The notes: generated from the sequence alone by a model not told the origin. DNA of 36,185 nucleotides from a bacterium (GCA_020631605.1 JAHDGZ010000012.1:1-36185); one strand, 5' to 3'. Shown: positions 12,585 to 23,380, counted from the first letter of the stretch. Translations and numbers: made by a program.

Positions 12585-13373
12585 ATGAAATATATCTTGA
12601 GTGTTTGTTTACTTGTGTTGCTGACCGGAATTGCAACAGCCTATACACCATCTAGTGCCTTGGTTGATTTTCTTGAAACAAAGGTAGAAGTGTATGAAGA
12701 TCTGATAGAAGAGAGAGGAGAGGGTGTGCGTGACAAGCTGATTCTTGGCTTGCAAGATATTACGCTTCAATGACCTGCGAACAACTATCGATGAATCGGT
12801 GAGGAACGTTTTGGTTATATCTTTGGGTATATGATAGAGCGTCTCTCTGATACATGACCACAACTGTTGACCATAGATGATTTTTTGGATTCGTATGAAT
12901 GATTTACTGTTATTGATTATCCAGATCAACTTGTCGCAACTGTTCGTAACAACTGACCTTTTGGTCAAACCAATGATGATTCGTTTGAGAATTTGGCTGA
13001 TTTTATTTTTGGAAACAATTCTCAAAATACTGAAATAGCTATGACATCTCCTGTGACGAGAACTCAACTCAGTGACACTGTCTATGAAACTGCGTTTATC
13101 ATGCCTCCATGATGGACTAGTGATTCTCTTCCTTTGCCAAACAATGAGAGGGTAACTATCAAAACAATACCATGAGGACTCAAGGCTGTGAGAAGATTTT
13201 CATGATGGACTTCCCAAGAGAAAGTGACTGCTGAACGAGTGGCTTTTCAAGAAGATCTCGTTTACTATGGAATTACTCGATATGGAGCTCCAACATTGTC
13301 TCAGTATGATGGACCATGGGTTCCTGCTGCGAGAAGAAGAAATGAATTGTGGGTGAATTTGAATGATTGATAA
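12585..13373 (+). CDS. SOUL heme-binding-family protein with signal peptide (262 aa)
   Basis: MKYILSVCLLVLLTGIATAYT signal; IAMTSPVTRT signature; RVTIKTIPGGLKAVRRFSGWTSQEKV; YDGPWVPAARRRNELWVNL. Confidence 0.85.
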
Positions 13374-13376
13374 GAC

Positions 13377-13829
13377 TTAGTTTTTTTCTTTGAGCTTGTT
13401 GTGTGTGATACTGAATCAGATCAGAAAAGCTGAAATAGATAAGATGAGTAGTGATGGATATAATAGTAGTGAGATGTCTTGCTTGGTCGCTATGAAGACA
13501 GCTAGGAGTGCCTCAAGCATGATTGCTACGAAGATGACACTACAGAATTTCAGTAGCTTGTGTCTGACATCCTCGATAGTTTGGCTTGTTCCGATCACTT
13601 CTTGTTCGATCATATATTTGGCTACATCGATAATAGCGATAGCTACTACGACCAAACTAATAGAGTTGATGATGTTTTTCCCTAGTTCATCAGCATTTGA
13701 TCGATCGATGAAGAAGAGATTGTATATCGCTACTCAACAAATGAGTAGTCATGATGCGATGAGTACCAAGGAAATGACAAAAAGTAGCAACCCTATTTTT
13801 TTGTCGACATAATTTGCTATTCAGTTCAT
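13377..13829 (-). CDS. multi-pass membrane protein, hypothetical (150 aa)
   Basis: Several hydrophobic helices (KIGLLLFVISLVLIASGLLICGVAIYNLFF, NSISLVVVAIAIIDVAKYMI, FCSVIFVAIMLEALLAVFI, LLLYPSLLILSISAFLI). Confidence 0.75.
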
Positions 13830-13939
13830 TGTATTGACCTTATGAAGTTAAATCATATCAAGTATTTTATTGCTTTGCTGTTCAATGTCTACCATAAGTA
13901 GTTAATTTATGTTTCTTTATTGTTTTTTGTTGATAGCAT

Positions 13940-14212
13940 ATGAATGAAACGATAGTCTGATACATAGGAAGCGCTATGATGACGCTTCGATTTTTGTATG
14001 TGGTGATTTGATTTGGGACACAAATAAAAAAGAATCATACAGACAAAAGGTTCTGACGAAGCAAAGAACTCTTTGTTTTGTGATATGTTACCTATGTCTT
14101 GTGAACTATCTATGGGGTGATGATCAATGATATCTTTATCCTGCTACCCTATGCAGTAGGGCTAGTATTTCTTACTGTATTGGCGTATCAGTTTTTTGTT
14201 TTGAAAAAATAG
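13940..14212 (+). CDS. SemiSWEET-like PQ-loop sugar transporter (90 aa)
   Basis: MNETIVGYIGSAMMTLRFLYVVIGFGTQIKKNHTDKRFGRSKELFVLGYVTYVLGTIYGVMINDIFILLPYAVGLVFLTVLAYQFFVLKK: three-TM SemiSWEET pattern. Four TGA in TM2 and the loop are read as Gly. Confidence 0.75.
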
Positions 14213-14231
14213 GTGACTCTCTGGAAGAGAT

Positions 14232-14684
14232 CTATTCCACATGATTTTCGTGAACTTCTTTGGCAGAGAGTATTTCTAGTAATATATGATTGATAGAGTT
14301 GCTTGGTACCTTGCTGACAAACTTGGATGGTGTCAGTAGTTTGATACGTATACCATAGAGTGGATCAGGTTCGATAGTACATCGATCTCTGTGTCAGACA
14401 AACTCTTCGATCTGTTCATCTCACATTATCCTCACTGTCTTCCATTCATCGATGAGTTGGTATAGCTTTTCCATAGCATGATCATCTAGTTGTCCTATGT
14501 CTCCTGTCTCCGTAGACATCATCGTAAATGACATTTCTGCAGAGCTGAATTTCTGAAAGTATTTCCTTCCATCAGCTGTCTCCACGAAAAATCCATGCCC
14601 ATGATCTATTGCATTTTCGAAATGGTGAAAATACTTATGGCAATAGGTACATTTAGGGTTTTCGAAGGTGAAGGTAGTGTTCAT
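14232..14684 (-). CDS. hypothetical protein with N-terminal CxxC (150 aa)
   Basis: MNTTFTFENPKCTYCHKYFHHFENAIDHGHGFF...; contiguous only with TGA=Gly; TAG stop. Confidence 0.75.
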
Positions 14685-15039
14685 GGTGGAAATATTCTAC
14701 ATACTTTTATTGTAATGTCAATTTTTGTGTTGTTGTTAATGTAAGTTGCTTTACATGGACTCTCAAAAGAGCATTTTGAACACTATCTATAGTCATACCT
14801 CTAGTTCTAGGCTAGAGCTGATTGTGGGTCTTTGTACCTTCTATGAGAATGAGATGGATTTTTTTTATTTGAGAGTAATATAATCTCAGTAATAAGTAGA
14901 AGTTGCTATATAGACTTTAGATCCTCATAAGACTATTGTATATGTACATTATGCAGAGGGGAGTAGTTACAAGATATTAGCCAAGTAAGTTCTATCTAAC
15001 AAGGTCAGGATATGAACTAAGATAATAATTACTAAATTT

Positions 15040-16014
15040 TTACGCATGCTTCTCGACCCAAGATTGTATCATCTTGGTAAATCTATGATAGTCATCTTGG
15101 TAGACAAAATGTCCACAATTTTCAAATACCTCAACTTCACTGTTAGGCATTTTGGCCTCCAGAGTAAAAACATTTTCTATCGGTAGAATTCATTCATGAT
15201 CTCACCAAAATATTTTAGTAGGTATGTCGATGTTCTGCAAATTCTTATTAATTTCTTTCAATGCTTTTGGATATTTTTTGAACCATTTCATACAGTTGGC
15301 TACTTTGCCAGAATAGGATTTTTTATAATCTGATAGCTCATATTTATTTGGTACATATTTCACATTACAGAGGTTCTTTGCTGATTCTACTAAGGCACCG
15401 CTACCTGCAACTAAAAACATGAAACGCCAAAAACTCGAGTGCACCATTTTTTTAATTATGCTTGATTCAACGATTGGAAGAGCTGCAGGACCATCACCAA
15501 TCAGTAACGATTTAACCTTATGGTCATGATTTATAATATAAGATAAGGCACTTGGCATACCCACATCTGGAGCGACTATATGTACATTTTTGATTTCAAA
15601 ATGATTCAAAAATGAATGCAGGAATTCACCTTGAAAACGAAATGACATATACTCACTTTTTGTTTCACTAGCACCGAATCATGGCAGATCATAGGCATAC
15701 AAATTGTATTCTTTCTTTAATTCTTCCCAGATTGGAGAATAGGCTACAATACTATGTGGGAAGGCAGAGAGGAGAATTATTGTTTCTTTCTGCTGAGTGT
15801 TGATAATTGATCTAGCCATTCTTATTTTAACGCCATCTATATCGATAAACTTTAATGGAATCTCATATGGTTTTTCTAAAGTAGCTTTTTTTGAATAAAC
15901 ATTTTGTTTCCTTGCCTTATTCAATTCTGACATTTCTGGAGTGATGAGACTCACAAAAGCTGCATTTAGCTTGTCATATAAATTTATTTTGGTTAATGAT
16001 TTTTTATCAGTCAT
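15040..16014 (-). CDS. alpha/beta hydrolase (Asp-nucleophile dehalogenase/epoxide-hydrolase-like), 324 aa
   Basis: ETIILLSAFPHSIVAYSPIWEELKKEYNLYAYDLPGFGASE; nucleophile-elbow region HIVAPDVGMPSALSY; FWGDHEG; CGHFVYQDD. Confidence 0.87.
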
Positions 16015-16044
16015 GTAAAATTGATTTAGTATTATTAAAATATT

Positions 16045-16899
16045 TTATTGTATCTTATTTAGCAATGTTTTTGCAGCTAACTTCCCTAGCTCATTTGAAG
16101 CTAAAGGACTTGCTCCAGTAATAAGTCTTCTATCTAAACAAACAGTTTTGTCTGATTTGGTGTTTACGATAACAGCTCCTAACTTTTTCAATCTTTTGCT
16201 TAACCCCCATGGCATATGCCCTGGCAAATAACCAATCAGGGGAGTCTTTTTATCTATTGCATCGGGAAATACAGCCATTTTGTATCACTCGTAGAGAAAT
16301 TTTTGATTGTCTAGTGTCGTTGAGAGCAGTGAGCCTGGTCAATGACAGAGAGTGATAGTAAATAAATTGTTTTTGTGTGCCCAGTGAAGAATTTTTCCAA
16401 CATTCTTGTCTGTGGGTATACCCAACATAGATCCATGCCCTCCAGGGACAAATACCGCGGCATATGAGTCCGAATCAGATAGCGAATTATCAATAAAGTC
16501 TTGAAGTCATTTAGGCTTAGCAAAACTAGCCTTGTGTTCCTCATAGATTCAATTTATATGTTCGTCTTTTGTCGGGAATGCCCACATTTCAAAGACTACT
16601 GGTTTCCCTGTAGGTGTTACGACTTGAAAATCAAACCCAGCATTTTGGAGATGTAGCATGGGCAGTAAAGCTTCTACGGGATGATTACCAGTAGAGAACA
16701 TTTTGCCATTTTTCATGGTCATGTTTTTTTGTTCTGTAAAGATAACGAGAATCTTTGACCTCTTACCTTGGTACTTGGTGTAAGTAATCTTCTCAAAATC
16801 AGTTTTGTCATCTGTTCATAATTTTAATGCGAGTTTAGATGGACTATAAGAGCCATCAGATTCTAATTGTGGTCCGATTCCAAGTAACTTTTTAAACAT
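16045..16899 (-). CDS. hchA: HchA/Hsp31-type DJ-1/PfpI protein (glyoxalase III / deglycase), 284 aa
   Basis: KMFSTGNHPVEALLPMLHLQNAGFDFQVVTPTG; AAVFVPGGHGSMLGIP; FTITLCHGPGSLL; IGYLPGHMPW; LDRRLITGASPLASNELGKLAAKTLL. Confidence 0.92.
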
Positions 16900-16942
16900 G
16901 TGTTGTAAATGTATATATAATAAAGTGGATAGAGAGAAACTC

Positions 16943-17578
16943 TTATTTGATGTAAACAACATGATCTAGATCAAATCTTACTTTAGGTAATCATGCATAC
17001 GGATCATCGGCATGCCTATATCAAGCAGCAATAATTACACAACTTGCTAGGCCATCCTTTTCTAGTCCTAATATTTCGTCGTATTTTTTTAGATCAAATC
17101 ATTCCATTGGACAAGCATCAATGTGTAGCTGAGCACAAGCAGAAAGAAAAAATCATTGTGCAATATATACCTGTTTAGTTAACCGATTTGCTATTTCTTC
17201 ATCAGATTTTCCTTCCAAATGACCGAGCATCATATTTCTAAACCCATCGAGACTTTCAAAAGGAATTCATCTTACTTTAGCTATTTTTTCTAAGTACTTA
17301 TTGACTCGATCAGTGTCCATTTTTGTTGTCCTACATAGCACAATTAGATGTGATGCATCTATGACTTGAGGTTGATCTCGTGAATATGGTTTGAGTTGCT
17401 TTCTTAGGTCTTTGGATTCTACCACAACAAATCACCATCCCTGTAATCAAAAGCTTGATGGACTTAATCTGAGTGATTCTAGCAGTTGATTGAATTGATC
17501 TTGAGGGATCTTTTTTTCTGTATCAAATTGTTTGGTTGCATACCTTCGATGTAACTGTGTTGTTAGATTGTCATTCAT
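16943..17578 (-). CDS. NAD(P)H nitroreductase family protein (211 aa)
   Basis: HRRYATKQFDTEKKIPQDQFNQLLESLRLSPSSFGLQGWGFVVVESKDLRKQL; GLEKDGLASCVIIAAGYRHADDPYAGLPKVRFDLDHVVY. Confidence 0.92.
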
Positions 17579-17658
17579 TCTTGTTTAATTGAGAGTATAG
17601 TAAAGATAGACGAATCTTTATTTTTTCTTTCATTTATAATGTGATTGCATCTTTGATG

Positions 17659-17679
17659 TAAGTTACTATTGTAAACTTA
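17659..17679. promoter_or_regulatory. inverted repeat TAAGTT-N9-AACTTA, candidate HxlR operator
   Basis: Perfect 6-bp inverted repeat in the divergent intergenic region between the nitroreductase and HxlR genes. Confidence 0.45.
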
Positions 17680-17731
17680 GTATTCAATAGCTACCTAGCT
17701 ACTTAGTTACCTTTTAGTTACTAGAAGTGGT

Positions 17732-18055
17732 ATGTCAGAAGTTTGTAACATGTCTCAGAAAAGATCATGAGGTGAAAGTCCTATGTTTAAGTTATTTGAA
17801 CTACTAGGCAAAAAACGAATTATCAATATAGCGTATGCTATCAGTCAGGGTTTTTCTTGATTTAACGAGATTAAAGATTCGATACCATTTTTGAGTAGTA
17901 AAATTCTTTCTAGTAGACTTAAACTTCTTCAACAAGAAGGACTTATTGTTAGAGAGATAGAGAATGAAACACCCGTGAAGATAAGATACTATTTAACGAA
18001 TCTATGAGAAAGAGTTGCGGAGAAAGTATGTGAAATGTGAAAGATTGTTTGATAA
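17732..18055 (+). CDS. HxlR-family winged-helix transcriptional regulator (107 aa)
   Basis: MSEVCNMSQKRSGGESPMFKLFELLGKKRIINIAYAISQGFSGFNEIKDSIPFLSSKILSSRLKLLQQEGLIVREIENETPVKIRYYLTNLGERV. Confidence 0.9.
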
Positions 18056-18125
18056 AACATAGACATGAAATTGTTGCTTCAGTTTTTTTATGTTACAAAA
18101 AAAACACCGAAAGGCAGTTGTATAT

Positions 18126-18372
18126 TGGTGAAGGTGATGAGAATCAAACCTCATAGTTAATTTTTTTTCGATAAGAAAAAAGGAGTCGAACCTTATACGA
18201 TTGACTCCCGCTTTGACGGGAGTTGAGACCGGCATATACGCCGTATGTGCTAATGAATATGTTCCATTAATACATACTGGGTATATAATCAAGTTCAACT
18301 CCCATCAATAAGTGTAATAATCATCAGCCAGCTCACGGGTGTGGCGGTCAGATGGAGATGGATCTCACCTTG
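18126..18372 (-). ncRNA. candidate structured RNA with tRNA-like, CCA-containing 3' end (tmRNA-like?)
   Basis: Minus strand ends TATGAGGTTTGATTCTCATCACCTTCACCA (ATGAG/CTCAT arm), then a short hairpin and a T run. AAGGTG about 245 nt upstream can pair with CACCTT. Several internal hairpins. No canonical tmRNA 5' motif or tag found. Confidence 0.35.
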
Positions 18373-18548
18373 GTGGTGGTGATGCGTTTTATTATGATGT
18401 AAGGAGAATGCTCGCTACATCTACAATCAGCAATCACTAAAGTAAAGACCTAATAGTAGTAGACATGTCCGAGACATATCAATGTAATAATCAGCAATCT
18501 AGGTTTGGTAATCTCTGGTAATCTATTCTAAGCAATTTTGTCACGGGT

Positions 18549-18620
18549 ATGCTATGCTAATCAATGCTAGGTATTCTATTCTAATCTATTCTATTCAAAT
18601 CTATGCTATGCTATTCAAAC
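18549..18620. repeat. degenerate pentanucleotide (CTATG/CTATT) repeat tract
   Basis: tgctatgctaatcaatgctaggtattctattctaatctattctattcaaatctatgctatgctattcaaac. Confidence 0.6.
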
Positions 18621-18767
18621 AAGTGTTTTGTTGTGTATTCCTTTTGTTTGATGATGAGCTTATATCATTCTCGAATACTAAATCTAGTGTGTAGACCAAA
18701 AAGAGCCTAACATTGAGTTAGCCCTATTCAGCTTTTTGTATGTATCTGTTGTTTACAATTTTCTTAT

Positions 18768-20339
18768 TTAGTTCACAATAATTTCTAGTGAGATACGGTT
18801 TGAGCTTTGTGGTTCAGTCATCTCAGATCTCAGGTTGATGACCTTCGAAAACGGTGAACTAAATCTTTCCGAACGTGAAATATCTCCAGAAATGTTTTGT
18901 ATATCTCGATTGTATGGAAGATGTATCGTTGATTGGTTTGCTCGATAGAGATTATCGTAGGTAGGTCAGAGTCAGAGAATACCTAGTTCTCTCTCGGTCA
19001 TCGTTACCTGATTCTGATCAGCGAGCTGTTTCATATATCTGTGATAGCTTTGATCAATATTGAGATGGTAGTATATATGTATGGTATATGCGCCTTTGTC
19101 CAGATCAGCGTGTGAGATGATATCTTTGTTGAACTCATGTGTGACTACCTTTCCATCACGGTAGATGATGACTTCTTTGTCTACAAATCTATCTATCTTG
19201 TTGAACGCATGATTGGTATCCCAGATATAGAAGTAGTCCGGATTGTAGAGTGTGGTTAACTGGTTCTTTTCAATGACTTGCTTGAGTCATGGGCTAGCAT
19301 TGGGTAAATAGATGTTCAATAGACGATTGTCCTTGATGGTTTCAAAGTTTCTCACCATATTGGCTATCAGAGAGATGCTATTGTTGCTAAAATATTCGTT
19401 TACTTCATCCAAGTAGATCTCTTTTTTGTGACTACGATCTTCTCCCCTGATGAGATCGATGTTGGCATTGATAAACTGTCGCTTTTGCAACAGAGGAGTG
19501 ATCTGTGGACTAGATTGTTCAAACATCTCTGTATTGAGAAAAAGGATTCCATCTATCTTTTTTCCTACCAATGTTTTTTCTAGGTCACTATATTCTGATT
19601 CTTGGAACTTTTTTTTGTCGTAGGTCTGATTGAAAATCACTTCATAGAGTTGTTTAATCGTAGCTCCATCCAGATCAGTAAAACCAAACTTGTTGCTCGC
19701 AATAAATCTGATCGTATCTTCATCGAGCATAGGCAACGCCCACTTGGGTGCTTCAACACTTGTCTCTGGTGCGAGAAAATCAGGTAAATAACTATCTACT
19801 ACTCCTAGCTGTTGGATAAATCCATGACGTACATTGGCAAATGCAAATGATCCAAAAAATCATCCGTTAGGTCTTTTTTCTCCAGCATTTTGGAGTATAG
19901 CAAGATAGTTTCTATCGTCATGCTTCCCCAGAAGTGCGTAGATCTCTTGCTTGTGTGGGTAGAGATCAGTCAACAACTGAAAGAATGATTCATAATGACT
20001 AAATCACCACTTGGAGAGGTTCCTGGTGTTGGATACTGCGTAGGTTCGTGCATCATCTATTACCTGTGGATTTTCTACGAAGATGTTGTTGTTGTTTTGG
20101 TAGCTGCTGATGATAGTATCTAGATTTCTGATGAACTGTGACAATCATTCATCTACTGCATGCGCTTGGTTTGCGATGAGTTGAAGATCGTCGTTGGCTA
20201 TATCTATAGATTGTTGTTGGACAAATATTCTTTGGACAGTCTCATATGCACTGAAGAGAAAAAAACTAATCAGAATGATAAGAAAAAATGCAATTGCACT
20301 TCGCCAGTAAGTAATTTTGTGTTCGGTATATTTTCTCAT
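18768..20339 (-). CDS. DUF4012-like membrane-anchored protein (523 aa)
   Basis: N-terminal TM (RSAIAFFLIILISFFLFSAY); NYLAILQNAGEKRPNGGFFGSFAFANVRHG, characteristic of DUF4012; frame continuous through TGA. Confidence 0.8.
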
Positions 20340-20515
20340 CAGTTGCTAGAGAGCAAAAGTAATCCATTACCTCCTGTGTATACAAAACACTAATCATTGC
20401 AAAGAAAGCTCTCTTGCTGCCTTTTGCCCACGTGCATTTTGACTTTACATCTTCTCATGAATCGTTATGATCTATGTTCTTATGCTTTGGTACCTTTATG
20501 TATTTCAACCTACGC

Positions 20516-21886
20516 ATGACTATTCATAAACACGTGTGACTGATTGCTGTCCTTTTGATGGGATATGTTTCTTTTTCTGTTTCTCCAGCTTTGGGACAAA
20601 GTGGATGATCAGTAGAAGCCCAAGAAGTGGTGGCACCACAACCTCAGCCACAACCTGAACAAGTTGTTGTTCCTGTTGCTGAACCTGTTGTAGAACAGGC
20701 ACCAGTAGAGAAAGTAGCACCAACACCTGTAGAGAACGATCCTGTATTTGCTCCTAGATGAGTAGATCCTGTTGTTGATCCTACTGTAGATCAAGCACCA
20801 GCTCCAACTGCTGAAGCAGAGGATACAACATGATGAGATGATAGTGCATGAGACACTATCTGGGTAGTTGACCAGGTGGTTATCGAAGAAAACAATCCGG
20901 AAGAAAATACAGCATGAGATGAGAGGGATTGATCTGAAGCTGCAGAATGAAATAATATATGGGCTGTAGATACTGACAGTGATTCATCTGATGATGAAGA
21001 AATCATACCAGAGGCTACTTCTACATCAACCAAGCCTGTGAGAGTTGTTGGTAGTCCCTTTACTATACAATTTGATGAAAATAGGTTACCGATACTTTCA
21101 ACAGTGAGATCTATCGATGTGACTGGATGAGAAACAAGTTACTGCTCTATGATAGCAAGACTGAACAAACAACAATTCTATCCCAGTGGAGCAGTGGTTC
21201 GTGGACTGTGATGAATCGGACAGATATCAGTAGGTAACGCTACACAACTAGCACAATACGGAATAAGTCGTGGGCTGCTCAAGCGTGTCCCTGATGTGGA
21301 TTTGGAGGCAATATTGAACCAAAGTTCTGCAATTGCAGTAGATGTGTATCTGTACAAACCACACAAAAACTGAGTATTGACGCTAGCCAATGTGACAAAT
21401 TTCGATCCTAAGGATACAATTTATGATCGTTACCTCATGCAATGACATAGATTTGTCGCATTTCGTGCCAATGATTGAATACGATATGCTTTGGATACCA
21501 TCAGAGGAACAAGGTTAACAACACCTCAACCATTGAGCCAATATATTAAGACTCCGTACAACAGAACTCGATGATATTATATACATACTGATGTTATCAA
21601 TGGTGGATGAGTTGCTTCTGATACTGAAGAAGAAAAAGTGTCTAAGGAACGTTCAGAGATTTATACTAACATCATACCAACAGCTAACTTTTCATTAGGA
21701 CCATGGTCGATGGTATCTTTCTATGATACGTTTTTGGCACATCAACTAGATGTAGTGACCAATAGTTGTTCTGCAAGTATCGCAGATGATGACTACTTTT
21801 TCCGATGAGGAATGACTGTTTGATGAGCGGAGTGACATCGATGGGAGGAAGATAGACATATCTGGGCACTTGAACAATGAATATAA
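20516..21886 (+). CDS. secreted protein with Pro/Val/Glu-rich and acidic low-complexity linker (456 aa)
   Basis: Signal-like N-terminus (GLIAVLLMGYVSFSVSPALGQ), then APQPQPQPEQVVVPVAEPVVEQAPVEKVAPTPVE..., then a globular C-terminal region; terminator follows the TAA. Confidence 0.8.
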
Positions 21887-21893
21887 TAGAACA

Positions 21894-21919
21894 AAACGAG
21901 GATTATCCTCGTTTTTTTT
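21894..21919 (+). terminator. Rho-independent terminator
   Basis: aaacgagga tta tcctcgttttttttt immediately downstream of the TAA at 21884-21886. Confidence 0.85.
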
Positions 21920-21937
21920 ACTCTTGAAAAATACTAT

Positions 21938-23161
21938 ATGACAGCACTTGATATACTTAGGCAACTTGTAGCTATTCCTTCAGTATACCCTCATGAACAT
22001 TCGATTTCAGATTTTTTACAAGACTATCTTACAGCTTTGGGTGCCAAGGTAGAAACCATGCCTATAGCAACATCGTATTGTTCATGAGATGATCAGGAGA
22101 GGCTAAGTGTCCTTGCCACATTGTGACCGGTGGATGCAACAGAGTCACTGTTGTTGTATGCTCATATGGATACGGTACCATTACATGATGTTTCTTTGCG
22201 AGATACTGATCCTTTTGTGCTCACCCAATGAAATGATCCAGATCGTTACTATGGTTTGGGTGCAGTAGATATGAAATGATGACTGGCAATGATTTTGTCC
22301 GTGCTCTCAGATATTGATCAAGAACAACTACGTGCATCAAACAAGAATATCAAAATCGTGATAGGAGTGGATGAAGAGTTGTGGTCCAAGGGTGCTCATA
22401 CAGTAGTCACGCATCCAGGTTTTTTTGATTCAGTAGTTTGTTGTTTGGTTCCTGAAGTAGGAACGATAGTTGGTGAAACGGATAGTTCACAACAGAACTT
22501 GGTGTTGTGAAGAAGAGGAAGGATGCTGGTAGAAGTGACGGTTCATGGTAAAAGTGCTCATGCGGCAATTGCTGCTGAGTGACATGGAATCAATGCATTG
22601 ACTGAAATAGCTAAACTATTGATCTGATTTGATCGTTATCAATTGAGAAGACAGGCTGGGAAACTTCCTCCATGAAATCAATTGGTAAGATCATGTGCAT
22701 GAAGCGTTAGTTCACTCTCAGTGCCAGAAGTAGCTTCATTGGTCTTGGATATTCATACGATAGTAGGAGAAACTCCTGAAACTATACTAGAGTCAATAGC
22801 ACGTCAAATAGATGAGATCTATGATGCTGGTGATTTTCAGATTCAGAGAGATAATATAGAGTGTAAGATCAAACAAAGACCAACGCCAACACCATTGGCA
22901 TATGAGATCGCAGTTGACCATCCTTGGGTACAAAAAATTGCTAGACTCATACAACAACAAACAGGAAATGATCCAAGATTGGCCTATGGGTATAGTGTTG
23001 CGGACGAGAATGTTCTGCAGGCTTGATTCTCGCATTTTCCAGTACTCACTATGTGACCAGTAGGGGATAATGAGCATGCAGCGAATGAGCGAATCAGTCA
23101 TGCTAGTTTGGTGAGACTTGGATGAATCTATGCTTGAGTAGTTCGTGATTTTATCGCATAG
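21938..23161 (+). CDS. M20-family metallopeptidase (ArgE/DapE-like), 407 aa
   Basis: LLLYAHMDTVP; YYGLGAVDMKGGLAMIL; VIGVDEELWSKGAH; VTVHGKSAHAAIAAEGHGINAL. Confidence 0.9.
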
Positions 23162-23380
23162 TATGCATAGAGGTGTCGACCTTTCTTGATAAGAAGAATA
23201 ATTATATCACTCATGTCTTGATAGTTATTTTTTTATACACCATCATTGACGCATCTTTGTATATTTTTCCAGCTTGATGAATAGGGACTGCATTAGCGAA
23301 TGATGTAGAGGAATCAAAAAAATAGTTCCTACTGCATTGATTTTGGCAATTGCTTAGTAAGGTATCACAATAGGTGGAGA

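Noticed and set aside
12609-13067. 152-aa minus-strand ORF
   Set aside because: Antisense to the SOUL-family gene; no recognisable domain.
13390-13812. 140-aa plus-strand ORF
   Set aside because: Antisense to the 150-aa membrane protein on the minus strand, which has clear TM helices and a proper start.
14755-14886. Short + strand ORF MDSQKSILNTIYSHTSSSRLELIVGLCTFYENEMDFFYLRVI
   Set aside because: Only 43 aa, no family recognised, no supporting signal.
18002-18298. 98-aa minus-strand ORF (MNLIIYPVCINGTYSL...)
   Set aside because: Overlaps the HxlR 3' end and the hairpin-rich region; its RFDS stretches look like translated T-loop sequence.
18126-18372. Confident tmRNA (ssrA) call
   Set aside because: The canonical 5' GG..TTCGAC motif and a plausible tag ORF were not found, and the T-arm is irregular; kept only as a structured-RNA candidate.
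20520-21033. Overlapping minus-strand ORFs with low-complexity Q/V/S sequence
   Set aside because: Mirror of the repetitive Pro/Glu-rich stalk of the + strand secreted protein; composition artefact.
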